Shown here in pieces: positions 12,342-24,452 of a stretch of DNA of 64,000 bases. The notes beneath the pieces are model-generated. The model had not been told where the DNA came from. It made no database searches and saw nothing but the letters and a program-made list of their open reading frames with translations. Position 1 is the first letter of the stretch. Each line of letters opens with the position of its first letter. The position numbers and the translations under genes are program-made. This stretch comes from Welwitschia mirabilis (Eukaryota; Gnetophyta; Gnetopsida; Welwitschiales): positions 270,622,627 through 270,686,626 of the forward strand of contig JBOZIK010000001.1 of NCBI GenBank assembly GCA_051453625.1, written 5' to 3'.

Positions 12342-15300
12342 ATTAGGTTGCGAATTCATTGGGTGTAGTTATTATGAAAGCACAACTAGCATTTTGCATA
12401 AATGGAGGCAACCCACACCATTGAACAAGTACATGAGAATTGTGCAAACAAGAAATTGTAACAGTTTGGGAGAAATATTTTGGAAGACATGAGACACTAA
12501 GGCAAATTAACTATACATGTCATAGCACAATAAAATTTCCATTTAATTTCTATTTGGAAGCATAGAAGATGAGAAGAAAACGTAAGGAGGCATTACAAAT
12601 AAAGAAGTAATGGATCACAAATCTAAAAGGAGCTTTATTAGAGTCATGCAGTGGGTCACAACATCTTGTTCCTGCAGGCCTTGGATTGCATTCTATTTCT
12701 ATGTACTTTATTCTTAATAGGCTCCCACTGCCAATGCCTATGGTCCTATTTGCTTCGGTGAATGAGTCAAGGCAAAGTTGGAGTTATGAGAATCATTAAT
12801 AGTAGAAGATAATACTTGCCAATCATTGATCTCTTAGTTAGATTTACATGTGTATGTGGGGATAGATTCAATTCGAAAAGGGCCCATTTAAGAAACCGAG
12901 GGTGGCATTCATAGAGTGAGGGTTGATTACCTCAATAATAAAAGAATGTTTCTTATTTCATATTAGCACTATGCCTTAACTTAGAATTAGAAATTATCAC
13001 AACACACAAACGTGGTTTTTCCTGATCTCTGCATATTTCTGTTACTCTATCCATTAAACAATTTTAAAACTTCTTTGTTAATTCACGCAGATACATTCTT
13101 TAGTAGCATTTAGGAATGGGTGCAGATAAGGGAAAATATAATGGCGGAAGACGATGCTTAAGAGCATTGTTAAGAGCACCAGGAAAAGGAAAAAACAGTG
13201 GAACCATTTACTAAATAATTGAAATAAAAATGTGCTACAAATCGCGTTCCTCAACGTTTCACCATGAAATGCTTCTAATAAAAGTGAAGATTTTCAATGA
13301 ATTATTGATTATGTTTAAGCTGTCCAAGTGGTAGCGGTTTAACAGAACGTTTAAGAACCCTTTCTGTGACCTAGACTAGAATATTCAAGAGTGAATAGGA
13401 GCTATCACAATTGCATTCAGATTCATCTTTTGTTTTCTTGTTTCAGAGGATGAAAACTTAATTTAGATCAAAGATTAAAGGGAAACACTTGAGTTTCCAA
13501 ATCTGTGCAAGTGATGTCTCATAGAGCTTAAGACTAAGGTGTGATGGGATAGAGGAAATTAAAGAAGTTTTTGGGTTCTCGCATATTCAAATGCCTAAAC
13601 GTTAGCTCAGTTAACAATTCACTATCTGGCCTAAAGTTGTTTAATTGTGTCAGAGGAGTATAACCAGTTCTACAAGCCGTGTGGACGGGGAGATGTTTCA
13701 GCGGAGAGAGAATGAGGCATTAAACAGGATTTATTAATTCACAATGATATTAGCATTGCATTTGTGGTAGACGATACACCTACATTCCCAGTAAAAAAGG
13801 GTGTTTTTTTTTTTTTTTTTTTTAAAGAGCCAAAAGTAGCATGGATCACGCTTGAAAGACAAACGCAGTCAGTAGGATCAACTATGGAAATCAACCACGG
13901 GATCATGCGGCCAAAATTATACGCAAAATTGAGTGTGGCTCGACAGTGGTTGTGCATGGATCCGTAGGAGTCAAACAGGGATTAAGCGCTATTGAGAAAG
14001 CCTGTACCAAAAGAAAAGAAAATTTTATTGAAAAGAATAGCTATAAGAATATCTGTTGTGCTATCGATTCAACACGTCTTCCCTTGGACTAATGGTGAAG
14101 AGGAATGAAGATAAACAAAGAGGTTTAAAAGGATGAAAAGTAGTAGAATTGTATGGATGTTCATTGAGTAGATGGCTATGTCGAATAAGACAGGAGGTTA
14201 CAAGCTTGATCGTGTTGACGAGATAATTCTGTGAGGTGTTTCCAATGGATACTAAAAGAGTGGCCTACAATGCATCTACTAGATGAAATATAAAGGCTTA
14301 CATCAAAGTTGTTAGTATTTCCAAAACGGTATTGTACAGGGGGATAAGACAATGAATCAGATGATCATTTGTTCGACTCTTAATAATAATATTTTATCAC
14401 TATTATACTTTATAAAAGGGTTTTATAAGCCATAACTCTTTAATACCCTTTTATCTTATTCTATTATTTGACTATTGAAAATCCCTTTTTCATATATATA
14501 TATATATTTAAAAGATAAAGCAATAGGCTTATGAGAGCATTATGAAACCTTTTGAGATTGATGATGTTCCCAATATTGCAAAAGCAAGAGAAGTTTATCA
14601 TATTTAAAACCAAGATGGTCAATCTAAAGTGTCCATCACTAAGGCCCTTCTTGTCTTTGTAATAAAGAAAGCTGTAGTAAATGGAATTTTTACATCTTTT
14701 ATTCACCCTTGTACAATTAACTATTTTGTTAAAATAAAAGAAGTATATTGAAGTTATTCAACTACTATTTATGGAGGCATCTTGGTCTTTATAATACTAT
14801 CTCCACAGACATTATTTTAAGTGTTTTAAACAAGAAGCAACTATTGAATGACATGAGCATGTCCCTCTATACAAGATGTAGCTTAAGTGAATCTTAATCA
14901 CTTATAGGTCATGTATTATCCAACAACCTTCTTTTTTTATGGTTTACATAGCCCATGTATCCTTTAGAAGGTCTTGGTTCAATCTACAATTAATTCGTTT
15001 AACATGTTATTTCATTTATAAATCTTCGCAACATTGCTTGTCAAACTACATAATGTCTCTTTCTTGTCATCGTGATTAATTTTTAAATAGCCATACACAT
15101 TTTACTTGACTTTAAGGAACATTAGTATCAAGAGGCATTAAAAGATGTAAACAACATGAAGTGTAAAGTGGAAGAGATCCATAATTTATGAGTTGAGGCT
15201 TAAGGAATTTCTGCATAACAACTTTAGAAGTGTATGTCACAATTTGGAGTAAGACATTGTAGTATTGCCAACTTGAATTGTAGTTTTGGATTTAATGGTT

Positions 15301-16060
15301 CAAGCACATTTTGGCTTGGTCAAAGTAAGGAGGTTGTTGAGATATTTTGGCTCAAGAAACTAAGTGGTTCAACTTAATTGTAAGCATATTCAATTGTTTT
15401 CTTAGAAATTCCTTGCATAAAAGATATGCTAAATCATAACATTTTTCCTAATCAAGTAATCATTATCACCCTAAAAAATGAAAAAGATCATAAGTCATAA
15501 TTAACAAAAGAGTTTGTGTAAATTTGAAGTCAATATGCCATGAGGTTAGTATTGCAATAAAGGTGATTTGGCATTTCTATTAACATAAGAATAAGTTGTA
15601 TGAATTTTTAGATTGATGATATCAATGGCCTTGAATAAGCTGTGTGAAATTGTTTACTAAAGAACAATAGTGTCAAGCTAAAGGCTAGTCTATACCAACT
15701 ACTTCCAACACGAAGGCAATTAAGAAGAACTTCGAACATGCACTTTGTAGTAAGTTTATCAAAATGAAGAAGAATGAATATGGCTTATATTATTACTATG
15801 AAGTGCTTAGTAAGATTGCATGATCCATGTTATGTATGAAGACACCCACTATAGTTTAAATTGCAAAATTAGTCTTTAGGAATATTGTGAAGGTCTATAT
15901 GTCTGTAAAGGCAACATTTAATACATATTGTAGAGAATATTTTCAATATTAATATGATACAACCAATCTATAAAAGTAGCAAGTTGGGAGATAAAAGTAG
16001 ATGTTAATCAGTAGAGACTTGATCTTTTAGCAAGTTTAGAGTTCTTAAGGAGGTGAGAAA
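12342..16060 (+). other. internal region of the long-LTR element, no recognisable protein
   Basis: There is no gag, protease, reverse transcriptase or integrase motif in any frame that I can follow. Short open frames around 13739-13967 overlap on both strands and are not convincing. The part from about 12560 to 14360 is visibly richer in G and C than its surroundings and has few AT runs, while 14380-16060 is AT-rich and its last kilobase resembles 2880-3600. A run of 20 T lies at 13804-13823, which could be the reversed poly-A tail of a small retroposon inserted on the minus strand, though I cannot find its other end. Confidence 0.5.
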
Positions 16061-18532
16061 TGTCATATCTACATTTTTACTTTTCTTATAAAATTTGTAA
16101 AGGTTATGTTTAATGAAATATTTAGAAAATATTAAACTATTTGAAACCTCCAATTGTTATAAATATTATGTTCTGGAGATGCAATCTTATTAAATTGTAA
16201 TATGGATACCTTTTGATTAAATGTTTGCATACAATTTTCAAATGTTTTTGTGGTGGAAATTATTTCTTTTATTTACTTATGCACTTCTTAGAAATTATGC
16301 TTAATTAAATGTATATTGTGGAGGCACGTTATTTATCCTTTTTCCTTGTTTTTAAATGTGAAGCATTATCTTTATTTATATTATTAAAAGCATCCGATGG
16401 CTAGGCAATGTTTTATGAGATATTATGTAACCCCTTATTAACCGTTGCTTCATGTTTTGTCCTTTTGTATCCTTGAGTTTCATCATCTTACACATTTTCC
16501 CTTACTTTAAATAGAGTCCTTCCTTTTGCAAGTCTAGTTTATTTTCCATAAACAATCTTGCCTTGAAATTTTAGAAGATTAGGAGGCTTAGGAGATTTAA
16601 AAAACTTAGAAGGTCTTTGAACATCGAACTTACAGGTATGGTTCTATACCCTTGTATTTCCTTAATGGTTCCTTCTTATGCATTTGTTTATTGATATTGA
16701 TGTGTATGTATTCTTGTAATTCGATTGTTAAGTCATATGTTGCTTAAATAAGAAAAACTCTATGTTGATGCATATCTCATCTTCATTTACTCTTTCCTTG
16801 ATATCTTGAAGTTATCTTTCTATATGAGATCAAAATTTGTGATTAAATCCTATCGTACTCACCTTGTTTTCTTATTGTTGAAATCTTATCAAAGTGTTAT
16901 GTTGTGGTCCAATCTATTTTAACTTCTTGATATTGTTTTATTTGAACTTATGGTTATGGATTTCCATAGATCGCTGAATGAGTTAGTGGACTTCAAATAT
17001 CACTATACGAGGCAATGAAGAGAGAATCCCACAAATCACTAAATGAGGTAATGGGAATATTATATTATCATAGATCACCGAATGAGAAAGTGGGCTTTAC
17101 AGATAGCTGAACAAGGCAATGAAGTTAATAATAATTCAGACTATATATATATATATATATAACCATAGATCGTTGAATGAGGCAGTGGGCTTCAAATATC
17201 ACTAAATGAGGAAGTGAAGTTAAATATTAATAGAGAACCATAGATCATCGAATGAGGTAGTGGATTTCACAGATCATCTAACAAGGTAGTGAAGTGATTT
17301 AGATTTTTTTATATTTAATATTCTCATTCATAACCATAAGGATAGTGTCTATATTATATCTTGATTTTCTTAAAGTCTTGATTGTATTTTCTATTTTAAT
17401 TCTTGAATATTCTTAACAAACTACCTATTCTTGCCTAGACCATACTAAGAACTGTGAGATTTTCACATTTCTCATCCCATATATTTTTATGAAAGTGATA
17501 AATTTGGATTTTAATTGCTAAGACAAGCATGAATCTATAAAGGATCGTTGGATCTATATTGATGGAAAATCTTACTAAAAAATTGTTAATCCTTATTTGT
17601 CCTGATTACTTAGAGTCAAATGCCTAAGTTCAATGAATATTCAACATATTTTTCTATTGTGATGTAAGATAAACTTCATTTACTTATTTGTATGATTTGC
17701 AAAATTATGAAGCTTACTTAGAGGCTCATATTGCACTGAATGTTGAATGTTTTATCTAAATTTTTTGCAATAAAATATGTTTGTATGAGATCATATTTTC
17801 CATTATTATTTGATGGAATTATATGAGAGTCTTGAATCTTTAGTCATGAATTTATTCTGTTGTTTGAAATGCTAATTGAAAATTATGAATTTTTGGTAAT
17901 TATGATTTGGCAAACTAATTTTAAGTTACATTTGGAATATGAAAAATTACCTTGAAAATCCCTTGTCATATGGAGTTTTTAGAAGAATTTTTCTTAGATA
18001 TTATGTTTATCTATTTTTAGTAAATTCTTTTTAATGGACATTTGATTTTCCCTCCTTTTCTAAAGATTTACACCCCATGTAAAGGGAGCTAATTCAATCC
18101 TTTTTAAATTAGTTTGATGTTATAAAGTTATGAGTCCTCTTTAATTAATTTAATATTATAAAATTTGTTTAGAAGAGAAGCCTTCTTAATTTAATTTAAT
18201 TTAATATGATGAAGTAAGTTTATGAAAGGAGAGGGAAAATTTATTACAAATGAATGGTTAGTGTTCATGGTGAGACTTAAGCTACCAATTACTCCCTTCT
18301 CAATAATGATAAATTTGGAATAATTAAGGCATCACGGATGAGAGGATCACTTAAAGAAAACCATTATTAAAGAAAGTTACAAATTCTTGAGATGGACATT
18401 ATAGAAAATAAATTTTCTATTAATAATATAGATAGTTTAATTAATGATTTAATAGAGTGGAATAATGAGGATTTAATCCCTTACTAAATAAGTATCATTC
18501 ATAAATTTAGAAAAAGAAAAGAAAGCATTACA
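16061..18532 (+). repeat. long terminal repeat 2 (2472 bases)
   Basis: It starts TGTCATATC and ends GCATTACA, giving the usual TG...CA termini. It aligns throughout with 9124-12299, apart from the duplicated 3' half of the latter. It contains a satellite-like array at 16966-17294 with an (AT)n run at 17144-17160, and a conserved 3' part ending in a GATGAAGTAAG-containing block shortly before the terminus. Confidence 0.75.
16966..17294 (+). repeat. satellite-like array inside LTR 2
   Basis: About ten imperfect copies of a 20-25 base motif with core ATAGATCGYTGAATGAGGCAG occur, alternating with variants ending AACAAGGYARTGAAG. The larger repeat of two motifs is about 45-50 bases, separated in places by ATTATATTA or TTAATAATAATT spacers. 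Copies start near 16966, 17031, 17080, 17163 and 17250. Confidence 0.8.
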
Positions 18533-18536
18533 TTTT

Positions 18537-18548
18537 GGGTATCAAAGC
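18537..18548 (+). promoter_or_regulatory. primer-binding-site-like sequence after LTR 2
   Basis: GGGTATCAAAGC agrees at 10 of 12 positions with the initiator tRNA-Met complement and lies 4 bases after the LTR end. A 3' LTR should be followed by target DNA, not by a primer site, so this placement is unexpected. Confidence 0.55.
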
Positions 18549-20324
18549 AACAGAGCAAGTTTTGAAGTTTTGAACATTATAAATTTGGGGTTTTACAAGT
18601 AGCAAACTAAAAATTTCAAGAGAAATAGACAGAAAATGTAGCCATTCAACTTTAGAAGTATGAAATTTATTTAAATAAAATGTAGGGTCATTCTAATGAT
18701 GGTCTAGCTCCCTTTAGGTAATGTATTTACATCTACTCTAATGATGAATTACATGACTAAAAGCCTAGCATTCTATTAAGACAAACATCTATAGATGCCT
18801 ATGAAGACAGTACTTATTACTTTACCAATGTAGATTTCTTTTGTGCCCATATGGTCTAGATGCCTATTTTGGAATGGCTTCTCACATAGATGGTTATATT
18901 ATCATTTCACAAATATTCTTAAGGAAAAATTAAATTTATTTTCCACACTAATACTATGCTCTTGGTTCTGTCAAAATTAATATTTATCTAGATAATGTCT
19001 ATGATAAATGGAATTTATTATTAATCAAAATTTATACATTTTTACCTATAGTATCATTTGTTTTAGTGTCATTTAAAATAATAAAATTTTATATAATAAC
19101 TCTTTTTTTAATACTTGATACAAAAGTTACAATAGTAGCAGGTGATAATGTGAAAGAAGAAGATAGAAATAGTGCCCTTGAAAGTGGTTATATAATTGTT
19201 TATGATGCTCATCTTTTATACTATCAGAGATTTGTAGAATTCTTAATTGGTTTGTTAAGTTGGCTTCCTACTAGAAGGTATGCCCAAATTTAATACTTGT
19301 TCTTTTAGCTTAAATTTCAGTAATAGCCTTTGCTAGTTTCTTTGAGATTGGTTTGTTAATAATCTTTTCTTAGATAACTCAAATTTTTATGTAGATAGTA
19401 TGTAATACTTATGTTACTTAATTTCATAAATTTATTGTCATTGTTTATCTCCATGCAACATGTGTTTATCAAAGCATTTTTCAAGGATATGTAAGAAATT
19501 ATTTTATATTCCCATCATTCCTTATGAGTCATTGGTTCTTTAAAATATTTTATGATAGGCATTTTAGACCAATCATTGAAGACCTTCCTATTGTATCTAA
19601 GTGCCATCTTAGCACACTCTATAGTACACTTTCTGTAACTCAATTAAACCACATGTATTTAGAAAATATTTTATTGTATGACAAGAAAATAATGGATGTA
19701 CATAGAGCTAGGTAGGTGTTACTTACAATGCCATACTACAAATATGGCTTGGCTTCTTGTGTGCCTTTTTAAGGTGTTAGACTAAGTTTAAGTATAATAG
19801 TCAATCAAGCCACAAAGTTAACTACTAAGTATAATACTCAATTACTAGTTGGATTTATTTTTCTACCTATCATATGTAACATCCATTTGAGTTGAAATCT
19901 TTTTCATTCTTTGATAAATATAGGTTGTAGCATAAACTAGGTGGAAAGCATATGTAGCAGGCAACCAGTAAGCAACAAAATAGATAGATAGAGCTATATA
20001 TGCATCAACATAAATAAAGGCCTATAATGTAAGTTTCCTGGGAATTAGATAGGTAGTTAAGCTGTAATCCTTAAAAGCTATACATTGTTCTAGCTAGACA
20101 ATCTTTATAGAATCTATCTTATGAATTTTCATCCTTTATTATGTAACAATATTAATTGAATATAATTGGAGCATGGCACGTTATGTTTTCTAGGAAGTCT
20201 TTCATATCCACAATACTAGCTAAAGGGAGAGCCTAACCTATTATATGGCAGGAGCTATAACTTGCTTCTCTGGCTTGCCTTTTTCATTGAATTCTACATG
20301 TATTTTATATTTTTTCCCACTTGT
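18549..20324. other. right interior of the CACTA element, no recognisable gene
   Basis: Plus-strand open frames at 19066-19293 (75 codons) and 19524-19715 (63 codons) match no family I know. Part of this stretch may belong to a second internal region primed from 18537 rather than to the CACTA element. Confidence 0.4.
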
Positions 20325-20628
20325 ATATTTAAAGGCATTTATTTGGGAAAATGCCTTGAAATCCTTTTAAGATATTTATTTTGACAAATTCCTCAAATTC
20401 CTTTCAAGGACCTTTTGAGGACATTTGTGTAGACTTTTGAGGCATTTCTTATTAAAGCGCCTTAAAAAGTCTTATGAGGTTTTTTATTTAAATGCCTTAG
20501 AAACGCCTTAAAATCATATAGGCTTTTAAGATAAGACCTTTTAAGGCATTTTATGAAGAAACACATTAAAGTGTTTAAGGAATTTTTTTAGTGCCTTTTA
20601 AGGCATTTTATAAATCCCTTAAAAGCCC
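20325..20628. repeat. CACTA right subterminal repeat region
   Basis: Dense direct and inverted copies of AAATGCCTTAA / TTAAGGCATTT lie here (for example near 20330, 20350, 20440, 20455, 20500, 20540 and 20600), mirroring 4630-4875. Confidence 0.8.
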
Positions 20629-20643
20629 ATATTTCTTGTAGTG
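20629..20643 (-). repeat. CACTA right terminal inverted repeat
   Basis: ATATTTCTTGTAGTG is the reverse complement of CACTACAAGAAATAT. It is followed by the second AAT target copy at 20644-20646. Confidence 0.85.
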
Positions 20644-20646
20644 AAT

Positions 20647-22268
20647 GTAACCAATTTATCATTTATTCCTCTTGGATTGTGTGCAAGTAGTTTATGAGAA
20701 TCTATTTGGAGTAATAGTAAAATAAAATTAATTCAAAATAGCCTTGGTCTTTTTAGTTATTCTTGATTCCCCTTTCACTTAAGAATCCTTATCATTTCAT
20801 ATCTTACCATGGATCATACTAGGAATTGTGATGATTTCACAATTCTCATATCATATTATATGTGTAGATTTAGATACTGGCATAAATTTTAGTCATTAAG
20901 GAAGATGTACTTATTATGGATGGTTTGGAATACTTTCATTACTTATCTTATGCTTATGTACTAGTAGTTGTAAAATGTGAAAGAGTACTACTATTGTAAA
21001 TTTTCTATGAATGTTTTATAAACATTATAACTCTCATTTTTGTATGTAATACAATTTTAAGTTTTACTTGTTCTTCATCATGTTATTATGATGTTGCAAT
21101 TGCCTCTTTATAATCATATTTTAATATTAGATCGAGATTTTAATTAAAACATGATATATTTTTAATTTAGTGCTAAGGACTGTTGAAAACATTGCATTAA
21201 GTAACATTCATAGTTTTGGTTAAAAGTTAGGACATTACATTCCTTTATCTTATTGTTTTAAAAATCTTCAAAGAAACATCTTTTCCTTTTCCAAAAAGTG
21301 CCTTTAGATTATGCCTATAATGATAAATCCTTCAAAAAATATAACTTAGGATATCTTGGACTTTTAGATTATAGAAAATATTATCTTTTCAATAATTTAT
21401 ACTTTAAGTTGAGACTTAGAGAACTTCCTAAGTATATCAAACCTACCTCAATAATTCATCCTAAGAATATTTCTCCAAATTTTTTGACTCCTAATAAAAC
21501 CATTAATATTTTTCATCTTCAATACCAATCTTTAGATTAAATCTGTAATTGTAATTCTTCATATCATGTGTTTAATAAGAGATTATTCTTTCATGAATTG
21601 TTTGAGCTCTTTATCTCTCATATTGCAAATAAATTTTATAAAGTCAAAATATTACCTTCTAATGCATATGTACCTTTCATGTTTTATCAATTAATCTCTA
21701 TTTTATTTGGTTCTTACATATCTTAAAAAATATAATACCTTAGGATCGGAACAAATTCTTCTTTCTTTTTCTTTTTCTTTCTTGCAAATAAACTGTTGAG
21801 TAGAATTTAGGATTTAAATAAAACTTGCTTTTAGCTTACTTTGGTTTTTCATTTTGATTTTATGTTATTATGTTTTTGTCCTTAGTTTTTATTTTTATTT
21901 TACTAAATAAATATATCTCTAAATGATTAGATCTTTATCTTTTAAAGAAGGTATACTTTTAATGGATTAGTTGAGATTTCCAATTTGAACACTAGGGAAA
22001 TTTGAAAAAAAATGGAGAATAGTTAAATATCTATGAGTTATCAAATCTTGAACATGATAAAAGAAATTTCTTTGAAAAGTCCTTCTACCATTATTTTGAA
22101 AAGTCCTTCTACCATTATATAAATTATTTCTTAGCTTATTCTTTTAGTGAATATCATGCTATCACTTGAACATCTTTAAAACTTGATTAATATTTCACTT
22201 TATAAAGTTATTATGACTAATACTTTTTACTTAAGCATTTTAAAGTGATAAGATTAGATTAATCCAAT
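20647..22268. other. AT-rich stretch with one unrecognised open region
   Basis: On the plus strand 21298-21540 is open for 80 codons, and after a single stop the same frame stays open to about 21725. The predicted peptide is rich in Tyr, Leu, Lys and Phe with no motif I recognise. It may be a decayed transposon or gene fragment. The rest shows nothing. Confidence 0.35.
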
Positions 22269-22747
22269 NNNNNNNNNNNNNNNNNNNNNNNNNNNNNNNN
22301 NNNNNNNNNNNNNNNNNNNNNNNNNNNNNNNNNNNNNNNNNNNNNNNNNNNNNNNNNNNNNNNNNNNNNNNNNNNNNNNNNNNNNNNNNNNNNNNNNNNN
22401 NNNNNNNNNNNNNNNNNNNNNNNNNNNNNNNNNNNNNNNNNNNNNNNNNNNNNNNNNNNNNNNNNNNNNNNNNNNNNNNNNNNNNNNNNNNNNNNNNNNN
22501 NNNNNNNNNNNNNNNNNNNNNNNNNNNNNNNNNNNNNNNNNNNNNNNNNNNNNNNNNNNNNNNNNNNNNNNNNNNNNNNNNNNNNNNNNNNNNNNNNNNN
22601 NNNNNNNNNNNNNNNNNNNNNNNNNNNNNNNNNNNNNNNNNNNNNNNNNNNNNNNNNNNNNNNNNNNNNNNNNNNNNNNNNNNNNNNNNNNNNNNNNNNN
22701 NNNNNNNNNNNNNNNNNNNNNNNNNNNNNNNNNNNNNNNNNNNNNNN
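22269..22747. other. assembly gap (479 N)
   Basis: Run of N. The right flank is a poly-T-rich stretch. Confidence 0.99.
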
Positions 22748-24452
22748 TTTTGTTTTTTATGTTTTCTCTCAATGGTGTGAGCTTTTAGTTATTCAGGTAT
22801 GTTATTTCTTATCTTTTATTTCATTTCTTTACCTTCATCTAGAAGAGCGCATGGTCACATGGGATTTATTTTAAGAAGTATTTAGAAAAGGGTAAAAAAA
22901 AGAAAGAGAAAATGAAAAGAATAAGAATGATCATGATCTATTATTTTTATGCTAAATACATGGTCACCATGATGTCCTATCACATTAGAGTAAATTTTTC
23001 TTAGAGGAATTCTTGGTAGTATTGATAGCAATGGGAACTCCACTAGGAGGTCCATTGGCCATGCTTCATGGATTCTACTTCTCTGACTATTGTTTTACTC
23101 CACTCACATGGATTAAAATAAAATACTTTGAGGCTATGGGATCAATGGTGTTTCTAGTGTCATTAGGAGTATTACTTATTTTTGAATTTTTTCAAGTTTA
23201 GTTCTTAAATTTTCTTTTTGAGTTTTGATGCATCCTATTTTTCAATAAATTGGAAGTTCATGATACATTTCATAATCTTTCTTTTCTTGGTGCATTATAA
23301 ATTTACCTACTTTATCATGCCTTTTTTATCACAATTCTTAGCCATTTCCCATCTTTTGAGCTTTCTGATAACTTCTAAAACCTACTTGATGCTATTTAAG
23401 CTTAACTTATTTCACTAATAACTTCAATTTTTCCAATATTTTGAAAAACCATGTCATATACATTGTCATCTAGATGATTAAGGGGATGATGCATACATAT
23501 TTTTTAAGGTGCATCATCTTTTTGTTCCTTTTTTTTTTTTACCTCTTTTGAATCCTTTTTTCTTACATAAAATGCTACTCCCAATCCTACTTGTTTTTCT
23601 TACTTATACCCAACATGCATTTCCATCTTTTCTCTTTTTACATTAATGCAATATGGGACATATTAATTCACTTGGGTGGTGTAGGACATATATTTTAAGA
23701 TATTTTGAGCAAAAAATTTAAATTTTTAAGAGTTATTTTTATATTTTCATGAGACATATTTTTTAATATTCTTATCTAATTTTCATCACCTATTATTTGA
23801 ATGAGATCAATTATGGATATTGTTTAGTAAAACATGTACTTAACAATAGAATACTTGTAGTTTGTTTTCCTTGTTATATTAATATAAGCAATTCATGAGA
23901 TCATGAATAAAAGAAATAATGTTATGATTAATTATTTTTTATATATTTTCTCTTATAGATTGTAATTAAAAACTCAAATGTTGATGTCATCACTCTTTTT
24001 GACCATACATGCACATCATTTATCTAAGTTATTATGGTTATGTATTATGATGATTATTTTTCTTATGACATACAATTTTTATATTTTTGATGTGTTAAAG
24101 TTTTAAATGAGGAACTAATATAGAAGTAATTGCTTTAATCTTGTTTTTGAACAAACATGATTGTAGGTAATTGATTTTACAAATTGATTTTTAAAAGCCT
24201 ATCATCCCAATAATTATCTAGATGATGTTCCAGATGACATCATGATCACAACATCTACCAACATAAACATTTTAGTTTATTTGATTTTTAGATTTAATCC
24301 TACATATTGAGATTACTAAATTTGATGTACATATTTCTAGTTAATGTTTTATCTTAGTTAGTTTGACTCATACCTATAGTTGTTTGCCAATTTTTTTAGT
24401 GACTAACAAGTCTAAGTATGGGGCTATGTTGTAATTCCAATTTTTATGTTTT
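22748..24452. other. AT-rich stretch upstream of a gypsy LTR
   Basis: There is no gene. Open frames at 23013-23201 and 23218-23418 encode short hydrophobic peptides and are probably chance. The palindrome TCATCTAGATGA occurs at 23466-23477, and a related TATCTAGATGATG lies near 24216, next to further ATCATC/GATGAT words. Confidence 0.45.

Larger units (their letters stand above)
9124..18532 (+). mobile_element. long-LTR, non-autonomous (LARD-like) retrotransposon nested in the CACTA element
   Basis: Two long direct repeats, 9124-12299 and 16061-18532, share many blocks in the same order and start with TGTCA-like (TATCA in the first) and end with GCATTACA. Each is followed within a few bases by a sequence like the tRNA-Met primer site (consensus TGGTATCAGAGC). 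Between them lie about 3.8 kb with no recognisable gag or pol. Long LTRs with a moderately long non-coding interior are the hallmark of LARD elements, which depend on an autonomous partner. I find no matching 5-bp target duplication: AGCAG precedes the left LTR and TTTTG follows the right. The right LTR is also followed by a primer-like site, so the structure may instead be part of a tandem or recombined array. Confidence 0.7.
4610..20643. mobile_element. CACTA (En/Spm-type) DNA transposon, about 16 kb, carrying a nested long-LTR element
   Basis: The left end reads CACTACTAGAAATAT and the right end, reverse-complemented, reads CACTACAAGAAATAT, a 14/15 match that starts with the diagnostic CACTA. 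Both ends are followed inward by 250-300 bases of short repeats around AAATGCCTTAA and its complement, typical of CACTA subterminal regions, where in studied members the element's own DNA-binding protein attaches. The element is flanked by AAT on both sides. Without the nested 9.4 kb LTR element its length would be about 6.6 kb. I could not recognise a TNP2-type transposase in 4876-9123 or 18533-20324, so it is either non-autonomous or too decayed to read. Orientation is unknown. Confidence 0.8.

Noticed and set aside
13325-13400. Possible tRNA-like sequence (GTCCAAGTGGTAGCGG resembling a Ser/Leu D arm)
   Set aside because: There is no GGTTCGAATCC-type T arm, no acceptor pairing and no anticodon arm at the right distance.
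13739-13967. Overlapping open frames on both strands in the LARD-like interior
   Set aside because: They span a 20-base T run and show no family motif; both strands cannot be coding and neither is convincing.
16966-17294. Regularly spaced repeats considered as a CRISPR array
   Set aside because: The repeats are imperfect and directly adjoining, lie inside an LTR and are in a plant genome with no Cas genes.
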